Below are positions 60,931 to 64,000 of a stretch of 64,000 nucleotides of DNA, one piece after another; the first letter of the stretch is position 1; each line of letters starts with the position of its first letter. A program made the position numbers and the translations under genes. This stretch comes from Acanthacorydalis orientalis (lineage: Eukaryota > Arthropoda > Insecta > Megaloptera > Corydalidae). The DNA is taken from positions 39,975,708-40,039,707 of the forward strand of contig CM068314.1 in assembly GCA_034766995.1 (NCBI GenBank), read 5' to 3'. A model generated the notes under the pieces. It saw only the letters and a program-made list of their open reading frames with translations. It made no database searches and was not told the origin of the DNA.

Positions 60931-61519
60931 CTTTTTTTTGTCCGGTATTTCTTAATTTTACACTTGCAATATATTTTCCTTTTTTGAACGATTTTTATAT
61001 CAAAATGAACATTTTATTAATTATTATTTAAATTATATTTCGTTTACATACAATTCTGAACATTTACACTTAACAATTTGAACACTTATGTAATTAATTT
61101 CGTATTAATTAAATTATATTTGCATATTTTAGTATAAAAGTCTGACAAATTTTACTAATTTTCTATTGATGTTATCATGTATATATTATCAATTACTGCA
61201 ACTTAACACTTTGTATAATCTATAATTTTGATACCTCAAAAACACTAATATTAAATAAGTTACATATAACAACAAATATTTAAGTATATAATAATTATAA
61301 AAAAAATATTTCATTAAACAACCATTATTTCATTTATATTATCTGCTTTACTGTTATATTTCTATTTTACTGGTACTCAATGTGAAATAGCAAATCATCA
61401 GAAACCATTCACAATAATTAAGTATGAATAAACTACCATGTTTCATAGTTAAATAGGATAATTAAAGTTTTCTAAGTAAATAATGTATATTATGTGAATA
61501 AATGGATAAACATACATAC
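60931..61519. other. AT-rich non-coding DNA
   Basis: No feature recognised. Confidence 0.55.
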
Positions 61520-61520
61520 A

Positions 61521-61564
<44 letters not shown>
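61520..61564. repeat. (AT)n microsatellite
   Basis: Alternating AT with GTAT interruptions. Confidence 0.96.
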
Positions 61565-61953
61565 ATTTATGATGCAGACAGCAAATTATGTACATAATAC
61601 TCTGTTGCGAGTAATTTTTAAAACATTAATATTTTATATCGACATTTTAGTATTTTCAATGATATAAATTATCGATCATTTATAAATTATGACTTTATTA
61701 ATTACGGTATTATTTATATTCCTTTTTTTCACAAATTTCCAGTAATATATTTTATAAACTTTTAAGGTTTTCGTATAGATTTTTAAATAAAATACTCAAT
61801 TTAATAATAGTTTATAAGAGTTAAAATATCTAATTATAAATGGAAATCTTTAATTATGTATTTTTTCAGAATTTATAATTTGTAATAAATCTTGTAGTCT
61901 GCAAAAAACAACTATCGAGATGTTAATGGTGCTTTATAAAAAAATAACAAATG
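61565..61953. other. AT-rich non-coding DNA
   Basis: No feature recognised. Confidence 0.55.
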
Positions 61954-61954
61954 G

Positions 61955-62014
<60 letters not shown>
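61954..62014. repeat. (AT)n microsatellite
   Basis: Alternating AT tract. Confidence 0.97.
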
Positions 62015-62019
<5 letters not shown>

Positions 62020-62235
62020 CAGATCAATTTGAAATTATACACTATAATTTGTTTCATTACAATAATAAATCATGTTTAATTATTTTATTATTATACAATA
62101 TTTTAAAATAATTCGATTTTTTTAACTTGCATTCATCTACATTTAATTCTGAAAGATTCATTCAAAATATTCATTGTGTATTACTATAATAAATTGACAT
62201 TTATACTGTATAAAAATATACATTTTATTACATTC

Positions 62236-62269
62236 TTTTTGATTTTATCAACTTTGATAAAATCAAAAA
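62236..62269. repeat. Perfect 15-bp hairpin with 4-base loop
   Basis: TTTTTGATTTTATCA, loop ACTT, then the exact complement TGATAAAATCAAAAA. In form it resembles an intrinsic terminator, but in a eukaryote it is more likely a replication-slippage or inverted-duplication product. Confidence 0.6.
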
Positions 62270-62350
62270 CTTTGATACTATTGATTCTATTTATAAACGT
62301 AAAGTGTACTAAATAAAAACAAATTATTAAATAATTACATTTATAAAATT

Positions 62351-62355
<5 letters not shown>

Positions 62356-62381
<26 letters not shown>
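62356..62381. repeat. (AT)n microsatellite
   Basis: Short alternating AT tract. Confidence 0.96.
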
Positions 62382-62389
<8 letters not shown>

Positions 62390-62945
62390 TTTTCAAACAA
62401 TCACATATATTTCACAATAATTCAAAGTTATGTTTTAAAGTTGATAGATTTTTATAAATGAAACATCCAAAAAAGTCAATATCAAACATATTTTATTACA
62501 ACTTTCTCTTTGACGACCATTGAAGTGTGAGTTATTGGCTTACTTGAGTACCAATTCCCAGAAGGCAAAAATATCCTTTTCTAAATGTTACATTATAAAA
62601 AATACAATTTTATTATAAGATACATAGAGATGGTCGTAACTCATAGCAAATACGTTGACTAATTGAACAATACATACACTAAATCCAAGTTTTTGGTTAA
62701 ACCAGCGTTCTATTCAAACTTGTAATTTGTGATTTTTCAGTAAAAAAAGCAAACATTATTAGCACTTAAAAAGCTTTAAAAAACGTTTTACTCTTAATCT
62801 GTTATAATTTTAATATTTATATATAAAAACAGAAGTGTGTACATAAATGAGTACTCATTCAAATTGTAAAAAATGTAACAAATCTATTCTAATACACCTT
62901 AAATCACAATTACATGTGGGTCTGAATTTTAAAATCGATATATGG
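62382..62945. other. AT-rich non-coding DNA
   Basis: No feature recognised. Confidence 0.5.
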
Positions 62946-62956
62946 TTAATCCACTG

Positions 62957-63470
62957 CAAAGCCGTGCGGTGGTATTTTGGCACCTAGTGCAGATATTCTT
63001 AAAAAGTGCCTTTGTTCTATACTGAGATGACTAATTACCTAAATTAAAAGATCTAATAATTCAAAGGACGAATATCAGTCAGTCTCACGCATGATGTCAT
63101 GTGGGATCCTTTTTGTACGAGGAGTGCTCGAATAAATACATAGAGATTGAATGAAATTAAGTATATTAATGAGAATGTATCATGTTTCGGTGTATAAAAA
63201 TATCAAATACAGTTATTTAATACAATGTTAAAAATACATACATATTAATTTAACATGACTGACATATAATATACATCTGAAGATGACCTACAATACAGGC
63301 GCCTTCTAGCAGCGGTGACAGCACTGTATATTATTTAAGCTTTATTATTCGTTATAAATAAACAAAAATCATGCAAATAATAAAACAATTGTGAAATATA
63401 TAACAAGCACCTTCATTCCTGAGGCGCCTGGAGCGGTCACTCCACTACCCCATGCCACCACACAGCCCTA
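62957..63470. mobile_element. hAT-like non-autonomous DNA transposon
   Basis: The left end CAAAGCCGTGCGGTGGTAT and the reverse complement of the right end, TAGGGCTGTGTGGTGGCAT, match at 12-13 of 19 positions. Both have the CAG-GCCGTG flavour of hAT termini. Flanking 8-base words ATCCACTG (62949-62956) and ATTCACAG (63471-63478) agree at six of eight positions, as expected for an old 8-bp target duplication. No transposase is present in the 514 bp. A mariner-terminus-like TACGAGGAGTGCTCGAATAA lies inside at about 63116, perhaps from another insertion. Confidence 0.55.
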
Positions 63471-63901
63471 ATTCACAGTCTACATTTGAGTAGATTATTT
63501 TAGGGGAAGACAAGACAGACAAACTTAATTGATTTAAATTGTTCTTCATATCTTGCAAGAATATACATGAAAAGTTGAATGAAATTTTGAACTAGTGAGC
63601 GTATTTTTTAAATAAAAATCTTTCCTTTAAAAATTTTCAGGTCCCATACTGTATTACTAAACAAATTATGTCGTATATAACTAAATGTTATCATTGATTC
63701 CACGCATGTTTTATTTTAAAATATATGCGTCCATATATTTGTACACAATGTCTAAAGAGGTTGAAAATTATCTCCGTACTTCTGTAAAACATATATTAAT
63801 TAATTGTTATGAAATTCATAATAATTACGACATATTTATCAACAAATTATCCTATCTACATTAGCTATAGCTAGATTAGTAATCTTGATTATTATACATT
63901 C

Positions 63902-63905
<4 letters not shown>
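63471..63905. other. AT-rich non-coding DNA
   Basis: No feature recognised. Confidence 0.55.

Positions 63906-63955
<50 letters not shown>
63906..63955. repeat. (AT)n microsatellite
   Basis: Alternating AT tract near the window end. Confidence 0.97.
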
Positions 63956-63959
<4 letters not shown>

Positions 63960-64000
63960 TTTTATTCATGCCATTTTTTAGAAATATTTTGTAAATTTAC

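Noticed and set aside
62236..62269. Rho-independent terminator-like hairpin
   Set aside because: The perfect stem flanked by T's looks bacterial, but everything else shows nuclear eukaryotic DNA, where such terminators are not used by the main polymerases.
63116..63135. Independent mariner insertion at TACGAGGAGTGCTCGAATAA
   Set aside because: Only one terminus-like word; no second end and no transposase nearby, so it is noted within the hAT-like element only.

Overview
This is a very AT-rich eukaryotic nuclear window, most likely from an insect or another arthropod. The evidence is Hsmar1-like (cecropia-type) and other mariner elements, an RTE-clade LINE fragment, a hAT-like element, introns with GT-AG signals, and a very heavy load of (AT)n microsatellites. 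There is no bacterial, phage, organellar or plasmid architecture: no operons, no rRNA, and no tRNA that I can recognise. I cannot name the species.

The window is almost entirely non-coding. The only segment I would propose as part of a host protein-coding gene is a short exon at about 51.3 kb. It has an ATG, 26 codons and a GT donor, and it is preceded by a plausible 5'UTR intron. It lies in a 1-kb zone that is much richer in G and C than its surroundings. A second, weaker candidate is a TATA-box plus 34-codon ORF at 58.76-58.94 kb. Most long open frames elsewhere are (TA)n repeats read as alternating Tyr-Ile, or the antisense of dead transposases.

Layout. 0-7.5 kb: AT-rich DNA, (AT)n tracts, a possible pogo/Tigger-like terminus at 1.32 kb and a Sox-like palindrome at 5.71 kb. 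7.59-8.49 kb: a 900-bp element with 30-bp inverted ends. 8.5-15 kb: AT-rich DNA with two higher-complexity islands (10.6 and 12.7 kb). 15.2-15.9 kb: a dead mariner. 17.16-17.71 kb: an internally deleted Hsmar1-like mariner, with further copies at 13.9, 35.2 and 38.7 kb. 17.8-28.3 kb: five islands of higher-complexity sequence that look like conserved regulatory DNA, plus an 84-bp-arm foldback at 23.3 kb. 30.9-32.65 kb: a 5'-truncated RTE LINE and a dead mariner. 38.0-38.5 and 42.8-43.9 kb: a short and a long copy of a second mariner family. 50.5-51.5 kb: the candidate gene start. 58.4-58.95 kb: another island. 60.4-60.9 kb: a large diverged inverted repeat. 62.96-63.47 kb: a hAT-like non-autonomous element.

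My overall reading is a gene-poor regulatory and intronic neighbourhood. Small high-complexity islands rich in homeodomain, Sox and CRE-like motifs sit in a sea of AT-rich DNA with (TA)n tracts, and TA-targeting transposons lie within or against those tracts. I found no convincing novel multi-gene system. The most interesting items are the long inverted repeat at 60.4-60.9 kb, the motif shared between the 28.1-kb and 58.5-kb islands, the two Sox-type palindromes and the candidate first exon. All calls were made by eye without database searches.
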